From positions 1 to 64,000 of the forward strand of contig JNEU01000841.1 of assembly GCA_000697475.1 (NCBI GenBank): DNA of 64,000 nt, read 5' to 3'. Position 1 is the first letter of the stretch. Each line of letters opens with the position of its first letter. The DNA comes from Lichtheimia corymbifera B2541 (Eukaryota; Mucoromycota; Mucoromycetes; Mucorales; Lichtheimiaceae). The notes beneath the pieces are model-generated. The model worked only from the letters and a program-made list of their open reading frames with translations. It was not told where the DNA came from and did no database searches. Below, one piece after another: positions 22,059-34,771 of the stretch. The translations under genes and the position numbers were made by a program.

Positions 22059-23504
22059 ATGAACATTAGCGATCTACTTATCCATCCAACACCATCATCA
22101 CAGCCACTGACGACATCATCCCCAGTTGTCCAGCAACAGCAACAACAAGAGATTCAGTCGAATGGCCAATGTGGTCCACAACATCCGCATAAGCAATCTA
22201 TCCACGATGATGAGCTAATGGGTTATTGGGAACAAGCACTTCAACGCAGTGGCTATCATGTTAAACAAAACTCGGAACGAAATAGCTTGACCGATGGCTA
22301 TGTGTGGCCTGCAGCCACCACCCACAGCAGCAGCATGAAGACAACACCCATTCATGTCAAGGTGATTGGACGACATATGAATGGATCATTTAGATGTCAT
22401 ATTGGTACCGGCAAAGCATCACGACCCATACAGAGCGTGGAATTATACCAGCATATGCGGTTACTTGCTGTGTTCTTTCGTGCTGAACATGCCAAAAGCC
22501 AACGCGTATCACCCGAGTTTATTTTCTTTCCGACATGGCTGCTCCATCTTTTTCGATATACTGAGCATGGGTCAACACCTGGAAGAACGGATGTGCGATT
22601 TTTGGAGCACGCTGGTCATGCCAAAGAAGATCATATCTTTAGACTCAACCATGTGATCAACAGCTTATTCCGATTCAACTTGCATGATTTTGATGCTGCA
22701 AAGTTGCGACATGCTGTTGAGCTAGCAAATTTCTTATTTGATACCATTGGACTTGATTACCATGATCAGCTACCACGTCCTTCGGATACAGGGATTCACG
22801 ATCCACATCAACAACAGCCGTATTGCAACCTTGTTTATTTGCTTCAACAACCACGTCCATCCAAGCTCAAACCTGTGTGCCACAATTGCAACACCAAGCC
22901 TGCATCTCGTCGCCGTTTATGTGTTGCATGCTACCGCTATCAATTAAAGCATGGTGAACCACGCCCACTACGCCTCATTGTTGCCAATCGACCAGGTCCC
23001 TCAAGCAGCAACAATAACAGCAATGCTTCCAAGCACAGCAATGGTAATTTGCCAATGGTGTTTTATGGATCTAGTAACACCAAAAGTGGTTCATCATCAA
23101 CAAAATCATGTGCCAATTGCGGTGTTCAAGAAACGCATCAATGGTATCGCAATTTGTGTGGTGAAGGCCATTGGTGTGAGACATGCAAGAGCTATTATCT
23201 GCGCCATACCAAAGTACGACCTGCCGAGCTTTTTGTCAAGGCTGCCAAACGCAAGGTCAATGTCAGAACACTTGTCAATAGCTGGTGGACAAATGACTCG
23301 ACTACCACTACAAGTCCCATCATCACCTCCCCAACAACATCGCCTCCTCCTCCATACTTGTCGTGTTGCACTACCACTACAGCAGAAAGCATCGGATCAT
23401 CGGCAGCCAGTGAGACCTCCTCAAACTATAGTCCTCCTCCTACATCACCGCCCACGCCTGTTCTCCTTCATCCCACAGCATGCGCTACAAGCAAATGGCT
23501 ATGA
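22059..23504 (+). CDS. zinc-finger protein with two GATA-like fingers
   Basis: A single uninterrupted frame of 481 residues starts at the first ATG. The Q/S/T-rich N-terminus is followed by an ordered region (about residues 85-240) with LYQHMRLLAVFFRAEHAK and FIFFPTWLLHLFRYTEHG; I do not recognise it as a named domain. Two Cys4 fingers follow. Finger 1 (about 275-300) is CHNC-x10-CVACYRY and finger 2 (about 350-380) is CANC-x18-CETCKSYYLRH. Finger 2 has GATA-type spacing and ends TKVRP; finger 1 is shortened but keeps the same CxxCxxY...GEPRP tail. The C-terminus is Pro/Ser/Thr-rich. Such a layout suggests a DNA-binding nuclear regulator; the target is unknown. Confidence 0.8.
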   Translation: MNISDLLIHPTPSSQPLTTSSPVVQQQQQQEIQSNGQCGPQHPHKQSIHDDELMGYWEQALQRSGYHVKQNSERNSLTDGYVWPAATTHSSSMKTTPIHVKVIGRHMNGSFRCHIGTGKASRPIQSVELYQHMRLLAVFFRAEHAKSQRVSPEFIFFPTWLLHLFRYTEHGSTPGRTDVRFLEHAGHAKEDHIFRLNHVINSLFRFNLHDFDAAKLRHAVELANFLFDTIGLDYHDQLPRPSDTGIHDPHQQQPYCNLVYLLQQPRPSKLKPVCHNCNTKPASRRRLCVACYRYQLKHGEPRPLRLIVANRPGPSSSNNNSNASKHSNGNLPMVFYGSSNTKSGSSSTKSCANCGVQETHQWYRNLCGEGHWCETCKSYYLRHTKVRPAELFVKAAKRKVNVRTLVNSWWTNDSTTTTSPIITSPTTSPPPPYLSCCTTTTAESIGSSAASETSSNYSPPPTSPPTPVLLHPTACATSKWL

Positions 23505-24958
23505 TAAAACGTGGCCATTCAATCCACCAAGTCCATACACAAGATATATATACATACAATCCAAAGAGCTGGCACTATTATCCACCATCATCGTCGTCAT
23601 GTAATCTACTCCACCACCATCACCCTCGATATAATGCTATTTACCCTCCTCTCCTCTTCCTCCTCCATTGATGCTTTTTCTATATGTTCGATTTCAAACA
23701 CACTCACACACACAATCACCCAACATACTATACTACCTATACACATATTTGTATGCAGATCCACCAGATAGTCTCCTCCTCCATCTCCCTCCTGTGTTCT
23801 TCTTTTCCATCTCCTATGACATTTACATTTTTACATTCTTTTGCGTGCGGCATGCTGCTCGCCCTTCCTTTTGATTCCACTCCTTTTACCCTTTTTTTCG
23901 TGTGCGTCTAGATTTACCTTATATATATATGTGCATATAAAGATTCTCCTTATAAAGCTTATATCTCGATTCCATTTAACTTTCGTAATTCCAGTGCATG
24001 ATGATGATGATGATGATGATGATGATTGTACACTACAATGAGAACGTGCTTCTCTCTCATCCAAGATGTAGATGATCCATGCTATATATGAACGGCTCCT
24101 TTTTTTATTTCTCGAGGAGGAGGGATTTCATGTATTGAATGGCACGGCGATAAAACAAGTGATCGGACAGAGAATGAGGAGGCATAGCTAGTAGGTAGAC
24201 CCTGCCTTACATCCCTCCTCCCCCTTGTCATTCTCCTCCCACTGATAAAAGTCGTATGGCTTAGCCGAAAAATTAAGGGACTATGCATCATCATCATCAT
24301 CTTTGGGAAAGGAGAACAATGAGCCATCGTCATTATGATCTTTCTGCAGCTGGTGTTATTATTCATGTAACCGAGATGCACAGCATTTATTACTTTAAGC
24401 AAATGGGATTACTACTTTTAAGGCGGTGTATGCTTTGGTCTCATTGTGTGGAAATTTCAAACGTGGCTTTGTGAGAGATAATGAATCATCATGATATTGG
24501 AAAGGAGTGTCGATATCATCTTACATAGGTCAAAAGCTTATTCTCACCCAGTAAGACTGCTAGTAGAGCATGTATCCAAGGTTTGGGCGTATTCTCCTGC
24601 CATGGCAACGGTCGTCATACATAAATGGAAATAGAGTTTGCTCAGGATCAGCGATGAATATGAATCGTGGATTACGACTTTTGAGCGTCATCCATATAGC
24701 AAAGGATGGCATAATGACGGACTTTTTCTCTATTGTCCACCTTAAAGGAGGTCGTATCGCGCAAGTTGCAAAGGTGGTTTTATTGCAATATGGAAAACAA
24801 GTTTCACAATTAGGCGTGTAAAAGACTGGCAAATTATACAAAACAAAAAAAAAAAAAGAAGAGCGACGGCTATTCACAAGGGGATGTTGGATGGGGTTGT
24901 ATAGTGATATAGTACATGTGGTGTGATGTGTGCAGGCTAGGGTGACATTTTTGAGATT
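23505..24958. other. intergenic with (ATG)n microsatellite
   Basis: A (GAT/ATG)n run lies at about 23998-24026. The rest is pyrimidine-rich 3' sequence of the zinc-finger gene and unassigned DNA. Frames here are short and have no motifs. Confidence 0.45.
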
Positions 24959-26617
24959 TCATTGACATGCATTTGTCACGATACCCGATGCAGTTGCAAA
25001 GACATTGGTGTTGGGTGAAATGAGCTCCAAGACATTGATCGGCAGGCTGGATGCTATTATGTATACCAGGTTAATTCCTTGTTGTAATCCTGATCTCATC
25101 CAATGACTTACTGCTAAGGGCCACTTGTTGCTGCTGGTCTTGTTCATGATGATGATGTTGATGGTTGTTGTTGTTGTTGTTGTAATGGAAGGAAGAAGGC
25201 TTGAGGGATGCTGCCGTATCAAAAGGAAATTGGTCTGGATATTGATCCCGGTGGTGAATGTACATGGGTATCCGGTGTTCAACAAAATGCTTGAGCATAC
25301 GTTGACAGCTATCCACCACAATGTCAACAATGTCATCCGTTCGCTTTACAGGGCGATGGTTTGGTAACAAGAACCAGTACTTCAGAACGAAGGATCGTGG
25401 GACTGTCCAGCAGTCTGGATCACCAAGCTCGCTACCGGTAAACACTGCTTGCTCAACAAGAGTAGTAAAAAGATCATCGGCATCGTAAAAGTCTTGGAAA
25501 AGGATCATGTGATCGCGTAGCGCAGCACCAGGAATGAGATCAATGCGGTTATCGTGTGCCACATTACGCTGAAGCTCGGCTAAACAAAAGGCAAAATAGC
25601 GTGTGAATATACAAGTGAGACATATGAATAATATGAGAACATACTGGGTGGAAACAAGGCAGTGTCATTGGATGTTTTCAATCGTGCATGTGTGGATGTG
25701 TGGTTGTTGTTATGATGGAATCCAGTAAGAGCGTTATTGCTGGATGGTGTTGCCAAGGAATGCTTAACCTCTGCTACTAATGCTGACTGTTGTTGCTGCT
25801 GTTGCATACCATGTTGTACAAGGTCAGCTGTCATCAACTGCTGAATAAAAGGTGACTCGAGATGATTTGCCAATTGTGGTGCTATTGCGGCCACATCCAC
25901 CAACATTCCATCGGCATCTCGCTCCTGTTGTCGATTCTCCTCGATTACTTTATCTTCTTCTTCTTGCATCTCATGATGATGGAGCAATGATTCCTCTGGG
26001 TTCATACCACTGATGCTGCTTGAATCGGTTTTTGAATCATCAATCAATGCCGTATACAAATCATCTTCTTGGTTTGCCTTGTTGTCATTGTCATCCTTAT
26101 CCGAATCAAGGTCGTCATTTGCTGATGATGATGATGATGATGGAATAGTCGCGTCAATGATTCGCCTTTGGTTGTTGAGAAATACTTCGAGTGATGGAGG
26201 AATTGCACTATTCGTTGTCTTGATATTGCTTGCACCACCCTCCCATAAGTCATTGCATTTTGGTACATCGACACGGTTTGCATGACATGCCAACTTGTAT
26301 GATAACACCATTCCACGCAGGTAATTGACCTCATATGTCAACTCATCCACCTTGGTACGTAGGCCTTCAGCTTCTTGTATAGCTTGGTCTCGCATATATA
26401 AACATCGCTTGACAGTCATCTCTGCTTCATGCATCTCGCGTCGTTTACGTTCCCGGAACGCCCGTTGTGCTGCCCTGTTTTGTGCCTTGCGTTGTGCAGG
26501 TGTTGGTGGATTGGGTTTGCGTCCTGGCTTTTTCCGTGGTCTCACAGGTTCACCAGTTTGCTTGTCAACGGTTCCAAACTCGAATTGAGGATCAAAGTGT
26601 TCGAAATTGAGCGACAT
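24959..26617 (-). CDS. bZIP transcription factor with DUF3425-type C-terminus
   Basis: Three exons (26617-25645, 25579-25112 and 25053-24959) join in frame to 511 residues. After RKKPGRKPNPPTPAQRKA comes a Pap1/Yap-type basic region (AQNRAAQRAFRERKRREMHE) and a leucine zipper with few canonical leucines (residues about 60-115). The middle is acidic and Q/H/N rich. The C-terminal part (PGAALRDHMILFQDFYDADD ... DPDCWTVPRSFVLKYWFLLPNH) resembles the DUF3425 module found in many fungal bZIPs. No Yap1-style Cys-rich domains are seen, so a direct redox-sensor role is not supported. The last exon (ending GIVTNACQ) is short; if its donor at 25111 is skipped, the protein would instead end ...EIRITTRN at 25071. 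Confidence 0.88.
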
Positions 26618-26683
26618 TAGAAAGTGTGTGTGTGTATGTGGTCACAAGAAAGAGTGGGGAAAACCAGGAAGAAATGGGACTCT

Positions 26684-26693
26684 TTTTTTTATA
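26684..26693 (-). promoter_or_regulatory. TATA box of the bZIP gene
   Basis: A TATAAAAAAA element on the minus strand lies about 65-75 bp before the ATG at 26617, matching the position seen for other genes in this window. Confidence 0.45.
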
Positions 26694-26699
26694 GTGAGC

Positions 26700-27535
26700 G
26701 GCATTTCCAATGCTATGGGGTGCACGTGTGTACACAAAACAAGTGCGTGTGTATGGGTCTGTTAAGCGTATATGCGAAAGCGCCTGTTGAATAAAGCGGG
26801 TCTTGGGACAGAAGCAAAATGAAGCCTTTGTGTGGTGATGCTGCAATGTGGGGAACCCCATCGATTTCACATGTGAACCGCAGAAAACATTCGTGTAACA
26901 CGCCGCAATCCCAGAAAGGAAAGACACATAAGCTGTAAGCATCAATTGGCCCTGTAAAGTAGGCCACGTCGAATGAACATGTGCTATGAATACTCCAAAG
27001 GGCAACATCAACTTTATCCTTTATGCCCTCATCTCCATCGTTAAAAGTAGTGAACCATGTATGCATGCTTGTATGCACATGTCCCATGGGAAAGACATGG
27101 GGCTAAAAGAAAAGAAAGGGACATAGAATGTTGTTTCACGGACCATGTGGCAGCTGGATAAAAAGTCGATCACTCTCACTCACTCTCTTTAACGCGCCGT
27201 GATACCTCCCACAGTAATGAATGAAACATGAGAAATTTTCATATGAGGATGATGATAGCACATGCCTGATTTGGCAACTGCTTTAATGCTAACCAAATGA
27301 TCGAATGCAACATAGATCGTCATCATAAGAATATACCGCTGTCCCAAAGAATCTCTTGACCAATGAACTTCATTCCAGCCATCCTTGGCAAAGAGAACAA
27401 AGAATACCGACATCATCATCATCATCATCATCACCATGACCTCTCCTTATATATCCATCAACCATCTCTAGTTTATAATAATCCTGTTTATATGAGGTGT
27501 GCGTAATAAATTATCTATACAACTGGGTATTGCTA
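26700..27535. other. intergenic, no supported gene
   Basis: No motif-bearing frame is present. A (CAT)n run at about 27412-27433 is a simple repeat. The left part is upstream DNA of the bZIP gene and the right end borders the 3' end of the isomerase gene. Confidence 0.45.
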
Positions 27536-28601
<1,066 letters not shown>

Positions 28602-28997
28602 TCAACGTTGATTTGATTCAGGTACCACCACCCACCACCCACCATCACCACCAGCTATTATGAATCAATTGGAATGTATAAAGTAAATGCATTAGGAGTA
28701 AGAATAAAGCATCGCCAAATGCATCAATGTCATGTGTGCATGCGTCGGCGCAAGTGACCCGCCGTACATTCACCAAAGTAACTGATTTAAGAGATATACT
28801 ACATTGTTTGGGTAATTGCCGTCATGCATATGCACACGCTCCATCCTAGCTGCAAATGTAAAACTACCTTTTTGACAAGCTGTTTGGGAGGCAAAGAGTC
28901 ACGTTGTCGTTACTTAAGGTCATCATCTTGATTCACTCCTTCTTCTTCTTTATCTCTCTTTCTCTTTTCTTCTTTTCCTTTCATACTACGTACTCTA

Positions 28998-29486
28998 ATG
29001 CAATTGACACAACGCAATCTCAAACGTCTTGAACAAGAAGATTCTCGATGCAAATACCAGCGTATCCAAATGTTTGTGCAGGATCAGAAACAAATACTTG
29101 CATCATCTGCGTATGAAAATATCCACTTGGCATCATCACCATCATCATCATCCCCCGCCAAAGCAATGTCCAAACCTCGTCGAAAAAAGACAGCTGAAAG
29201 GACAAAGAAACAAGCAACAAGACAAAGCTATCCTTCACCTCGTTGTACTACCCCATCACCTTTTCTTTCTTCCTCTTCTTGTCATAGCCATCAACAAGAC
29301 GTGGATGTGAGACGCGGCTTTTCAATCAGACGCAAGATATCCGCAATATCATCGGGCGGTGGCAACAATGAAAAAGAGGATACCCGACCCATGGTAAAAC
29401 AACATCATCCACTACGAGCGTCATCATCATCCACTGCATTTTGGTTATTCTCAAAGTTTCTTTGCATATCGACGACATCCAAATAG
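28998..29486 (+). CDS. small basic Ser-rich hypothetical protein
   Basis: A single frame of 162 residues begins MQLTQRNLKRLEQED and is rich in Lys, Arg and Ser, with a basic cluster (KPRRKKTAERTKKQ) that could be a nuclear localisation signal. A pyrimidine-rich leader precedes the ATG, as in other genes of the window. No domain is recognised. The codon pattern is not distinctive, so it could be a real small gene or a chance frame. Confidence 0.45.
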   Translation: MQLTQRNLKRLEQEDSRCKYQRIQMFVQDQKQILASSAYENIHLASSPSSSSPAKAMSKPRRKKTAERTKKQATRQSYPSPRCTTPSPFLSSSSCHSHQQDVDVRRGFSIRRKISAISSGGGNNEKEDTRPMVKQHHPLRASSSSTAFWLFSKFLCISTTSK

Positions 29487-30041
29487 AGGGAGCTTTTTCA
29501 TTATCTGCCGAGAAAAGAAAAAAAAGTTCAATGCATCCTCCAAACATATACTCAGCACTACTAAAGCACCTAAACATACCGCTTATGCATTATTCATTCT
29601 CGTTTGAATGTTACTCATGCAGTGTTCTGCAGTGTCATACCTTGGCCCGCCCTCACGCATCGGGGATTTATAGCCACCATGATGTTGTTAAATGTAAAAG
29701 CCCATCCCTTTGTGGTAGTAGATACACTTTTCTCCCCCTTTTCTTTTGTATGGATGGTTTCCGAATGTGTCAAATTTTATACTTTAACAACATTTATAGC
29801 CTTAGTGCTACCATTATGGTGTGCTAGTGATGGGCTCATTTTAATCAATCGATTTCAAAAGGAGGAATGAAGCAGCACAGTGTGGAGTGGGAAATAACAT
29901 TAACGAGTATAAAAGGAAGAAATGAGAGATTATAAAGCAAAGGGAGATTTTCATAATGTGCGTAGTGGTGGTATTAATAGGTGGTGGTATATACAAAATA
30001 GAGATGGGGAGGATGATAGTAAAGTATAAAAGCAACTTAAC
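29487..30041. other. intergenic, no supported gene
   Basis: AT-rich sequence between a plus-strand frame and the 3' end of the lipase-like gene. No motif is seen. Confidence 0.4.
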
Positions 30042-32418
30042 CTATACACGTAGCCATGTATCGCTCATTGGGTGTGATTGACAAGCCTTGGCATGGAGAT
30101 GAATATTCCAAATTGTATAAGGAGAGTCGAGATCATGGTGGTGTGTGGTAGTTGCAGCCGACTTGAAGCTAGCAGAAGTCGATGGGATGGGTTGTTGTGG
30201 TTGTTGTGATTGTAGTGGTTGTGGTTGTGGAAGCACTGATGGTGGCCAAATATGGGCGATTTGATCCTCGATCCAGCCGAGGTTACTGCTATTCCTTAAG
30301 ATCCAGGCATTTTGTTTCTTTTTTCCCTCGAATTGGTATTGCTGTCGAATATCTTGTTGTGCTGTATTGGTCATGGCTGAAGACAAAACAACGGTAGTGG
30401 TGCCAAAGTGAACTAAACCAGAGGTACGTGGTGGAAGGTGAGACAAGGGATCGTCTTCTGGATGTGTGATGCGAATGGTTTCAACGTGTTCTGCAAGATG
30501 GCTGACAAATGCATGGCTACCAGTGCGTGGTGGGCCAATGGCACACAATGTCACGGGGCGATCCACCAGGAGTCCCGTCATTACCAATGACGATGCACAC
30601 AATGCTGCTACCGCTATTTCATGATATGAATCTTTCCATTCATCCACTCATCGCCAAAAATATTCACATACCTCCTCCTAATGCATGCCCAATAATTACG
30701 ACTCGATAATGACAGGGTGTGATCCGACATAATCGCATCAATGCGGTTGCCACGGTCATTTCACAACGTCGCCATGCTACAGCTGCAGCTTCCAAAACCC
30801 AAGGCCGATTATTATGTTGCTGATACTGTGTCCCATGTCGCCATGTATGCCTATCCATCATGCCTGCATCGTCATGATGACCATGATGGTGATCATCATC
30901 GGGTGTGTAAATGCCTTCCTCTTCATGCCAAGGCACGGTTGCAAAGGATGTGGTGTACATATGATGATCAGCTCCATTGGTTGTTGTACCAGGAAAAGTG
31001 ACAATGATTTCTTGTCGTTCGTCATCCACTGCCACATAGCTATCTTGATATGAATACTCAGCAGCAGCAGAGGCAATGCCCGCTGTCGTTGTATGAATAC
31101 TGCTGCTGTTGCTACTGAGAGCAGCTGTAGATGAGAGTATAGCAGATGAGGGTCGTATTGGCGCCAAGGATGAACGAGCTGGATAAGTATCAAAGGTCTG
31201 CCTTTTTTCATGACGGATCGTACGTAGATAAGAAAGTGCCTCATCATGCATCATCGTGCGGCACCGAAGACATACAAGCTCATGACATGCAGTATCCAAG
31301 GTCAGCTGATGGGTTGCCATAGCTGCGAGTTGTACATAGCGTTTCAATCGGCTTTGCAAATCGGGTGAGATTGATTGAAAGGGTGCTGGTGGCGGAGGAG
31401 GAGCAATTGTGTTGTTGTTGTTGCCATAGCTACTACTACTGCTGCTGCTACTCCTCGTACTACTATTACTGGTAGTACTGTTGCTGTTGCTACGGCTGTT
31501 GCTACTCGTGCTATTAGGATGGTGATGGTGATACAGTCTTTGGTGTGAGTTTTCGTGTGTGACAATAACAGGTGGCAATGGCTTTGTCATGGGGATGTAA
31601 GCTGCTGCATGCAAAAGCAATGTTTTGGGAAGCAGTAGAACAGGGTCCCCTCCCCGGATGCTATGAGTGATACGTTGTGTGGCAGGATGCAGCAATACAA
31701 GCCGTGACAATCGTCGTGTTGCCGAGATGGGTGAAGAAGAAGAAGGCATGCGTGGTGATGATGATGGTGGTGATGATGATGATGATTGGGCTTTTTTTGA
31801 TTCATAGTGTCTGAGTATACCCAACAAGGGCGAAATGGTGCTGTTGTTGCTTATATAGGAATGATGACGATTTTGTTGTTGTCGTACCAACAATTCATCC
31901 TCTTCTTGAAGTCGCCGTACAACCCAAGCATATTGTTCAAGCGTTAACCATATCGAACGTGTGTGCTTGGTGTTTCCTGGAGGTCGATTACCAAGACCAA
32001 TCACACCGCGTTTTGGTTCATAGTGTACATATCCTTTAACATCGCCTAATGATGACAATGTCAGTGGTGATTCATGAGCTGCAAATCGTGGTGGTTGTTG
32101 ATGATGTACAACGGTCAACAAATCCATAGCAGCTTTTCCACAAACATCCGCCGTCAATGTAACTGCTACTTCAGGAAGACCAGTAGTAGTAGTATTATTA
32201 TTGCCAATGCCACCAGCAGCATGTAAATTGGTATGTGGTGGTGGTGTGGTATTGCATGGTACCACAGGTTCATCATGCCATCGATCCAAATGCCGAAACG
32301 TCAACAGGTTACGAACACCCCTAATAGATCGCTTTAACCGGGAAGGAGATGATGATGATGACGGGGTTACGGGCGTCGTTGTCGTTGTTGTAGTCGACAC
32401 GGGAGTCCTCCGAGGCAT
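30042..32418 (-). CDS. class-3 lipase-like protein lacking the catalytic serine
   Basis: Two exons (32418-30672 and 30613-30042) join at GHALGG|AVAAL to give 772 residues. The first 360 residues are mostly low complexity (Thr, Ser, His, Asn runs) with a block containing GVIGLGNRPPGNTKHTR. The lipase-like domain starts near LAAMATHQLTLDTACHE, has DSYVAVDDERQEIIVTFPGT (oxyanion strand), a His/Asp-rich insert, and the nucleophile elbow GHALGGAVAAL. The family consensus there is GHSLGG; the codon at 30682-30684 (minus strand GCA) is Ala, so the nucleophile is missing. The later parts (GPPRTGSHAFVSHLAE, THPEDDPLSHLPP with an Asp, and IWNIHLH with a His) are retained. It is therefore probably non-catalytic, like the lipase-fold signalling proteins of plants; that role is inference. 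No signal peptide is seen. Confidence 0.8.
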
Positions 32419-33617
32419 GTGAATATGCTATGAAAGAAGAAAAGAGGAAAAGAGAGAGAGAGAGAGAGAGGAGAGAGAGAAAAAAAAAGTGGCGCGTATC
32501 AAAACCATGAAATTCCTTTTGTCGCTTGGTTACTCACTCATTTGCCATCTCCCTTTGCACACACACACACATACACATACACAGCATATGTAACCCTAAA
32601 GCGGAATTTCCAAGGGAGTTATCAGCACAGCACAGCACAGCACAGTGACGCATAACCAATCCTTCCTTCCTATGTACCATCTTTTACCCCTAATCGCCCT
32701 TGATCCATGTCAACTGTGGGCGCATATGATTATGCCAATCTTTTGTCTACTTTTTTGAGCGGGAACACATACAATGGGGGTGCCACCCAAGGGGTCGGTA
32801 TCGCACACACACACACACACACACGTCGTCGTGATATAGGAAAAAAAGCGATTTGTTATCGTCATAGTGAGAATCGAGAAGAGAGCATTCAAACCTGTTT
32901 TCGCCACCTAACGCTACCACTCTATCAGCTTACCCCTATTATTAGCTCTCGAACCGGGTAATATAAACTTATACGCCATTACTATGATCCATCCAAAAAC
33001 ATGACGATGTAAACCATCATTGCAAGCACACCATGATATTAAAACGTATGGCATTGTGGTGATTTTGGATATAACAGGTGACATGCACGGACACGTGTAT
33101 TGTCTTGTTCCTCATGCAGCGCGCGCCCGCATTGTATACATATTTCCCTTTGCCAAACGACAAAAAAGGGATCGCCCTTATTTCTGGAAAGCCAAGAAAA
33201 TTCAGCCATTTGCCTCATTAAACAAACGAAAAACAAAAACAAGCAACCCGTTTTCATAAACTTTCATGACAAGTTTGGTATCCTAGTTGTCGTCATCTAA
33301 ACCTTGTACCTGGAATGACAATATATATGTTTGTATGTGTGCGCTTATGAGTGTGTGCGCGCGTAAATATGTATTCAGAAAGGAAAAAAAATAACGGGCT
33401 TTTGCTACTTTAACACAAGGCCGGAAAATAAAGGAGGAGGAGGAGGTGAGTGAGTGAGTGAGTGAGAAGAAGGGGGAAAAGAAGCTGCTGTTCGTAATAA
33501 AAGATATGTGTGAGTGAGGGTGTGAGAGCGGTATGATACAAGTAAAAGAAAGAACGATGTGGCATAAAAAGGGATGTCGGATGATGGATAATGGATGTGT
33601 GTTGAGTTGGGATTTTT
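32419..33617. other. intergenic with several microsatellites
   Basis: Simple repeats present: (GA)n at about 32450-32480, the pentamer (CAGCA)n at 32623-32645, (CA)n at about 32803-32824, and (GTGA)n at about 33447-33466. The left side is upstream DNA of the lipase-like gene. No gene is supported. Confidence 0.55.
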
Positions 33618-34471
33618 TTACTCGCGATATGCAGGTGGTTGTTCGTCTACGATGGTCGTTTGTTGTAGCGGATAATAGGCACCATCATCTCTGTTGGATG
33701 TGTTGAAACGTTTATAGACCCAATTGAGGCCTGGAACTGTTGGTGGTTGTTGTCGCCATTGTTGAATCAAGTGACGAAGCGCTTTGAATAATCGTCCGAC
33801 TTGTTGCCTGCCAACGACCAAAAACACGACCACGGCACCTGTTGCTATGACTGCAAGCGCTGCCGACTTCCATTGATCACCCAGCTTCCATTGATGTAAT
33901 CCAGCTCCATAATACGGTGGTAAATCCTCACGGACAGCACAAACGGAGTGATTAGCGCAGTGGCCTGGTAGCACATCCATCCCAAAGAAGCATTCCATAT
34001 TATGTCGACAGGATGACCCCACGTTGCGTTTAGGTTGGCAGGTCCTTGTCTTTGGGTCGCAATACGACAATCGGCTGCAGTTGCCAATAAGATCCAAATC
34101 ACCCTGATCAATCACCTCAGGTCCTCGATAATCCACATAACTGTATAGCTCGTCCGAAAGTGGTATCGTGATACAGGGCTCGCCTGTGTCGTCCTCAGTT
34201 CGATAGGGCGAATAGACAAACGTCTCGACTGGATTGGGATTCAACTCGAAACCACCCATATCTGCACATTAGAAGAGTCAATTCACTGACAACAACAATA
34301 CAAAGGTGATGACACTGTACTTCGATTCTGACAAATGAGGCCTCGTTCGGTTGCAAAGCAGCTGTGTACTGGATAAAAAGGACAATCGACAGGATCAAGA
34401 CAATGTTGCTCCATGGCAGCAGCCCTCGTCGCTGATGCTGCTGCAACAGCAATCAAGACAAGTAGCATCAT
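33618..34471 (-). CDS. Cys-rich single-pass membrane protein with PPxY tail
   Basis: Two exons, starting at ATG 34471 (MMLLVLIAVAAASATRAAA, a signal peptide), joined by an intron at about 34260-34322. The luminal/extracellular part has about ten Cys in spaced pairs (HCLDPVDCP, CFATERGLICQN, CSRLSYCDPKTRTCQPK, CRHNMECFFGMD, HCANHSVCA), a pattern suggesting several disulfides. One membrane segment (SAALAVIATGAVVVFLVV) is followed by a basic cytosolic tail ending DEQPPAYRE. The PPAY matches a PPxY site for Nedd4/Rsp5-type WW domains. No family name is recognised; similar Cys-rich type I proteins with PPxY tails act as cargo or adaptors for ubiquitin-driven sorting, which is inference here. Confidence 0.75.
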
Positions 34472-34771
34472 GGTGTCGCCCAGCTTGTAGAAAGGTAAAA
34501 AGTGAGAAAAAGGGTTGGGAGTAATTGCTTCATTCGGAGTAACCCCCATGCTTTGACCCTTCTCTGGTCAGTCAGTCAGCCTTCTTCGTGTGAGAAATGG
34601 CTATTTATTCAACAAGGCCTTCCATCCATCTTAAACCCCCCTCCCACCTCCACAACCACCCCTTTACCCTTGCTATCTATTCATTTAATATATCTAGTCT
34701 ACCCACAATAAAAGAGATACATGTGACAAATAGTGCAACGTTTCTATTGTTTCCTTCTTCTCATCATCATT

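Noticed and set aside
23195..23392. Minus-strand frame under the zinc-finger gene
   Set aside because: Val-rich antisense shadow of Thr/Ser codons; no independent support.
23998..24026. CRISPR-like or regulatory array
   Set aside because: A simple trinucleotide microsatellite without spacers; several similar ones occur across the window.
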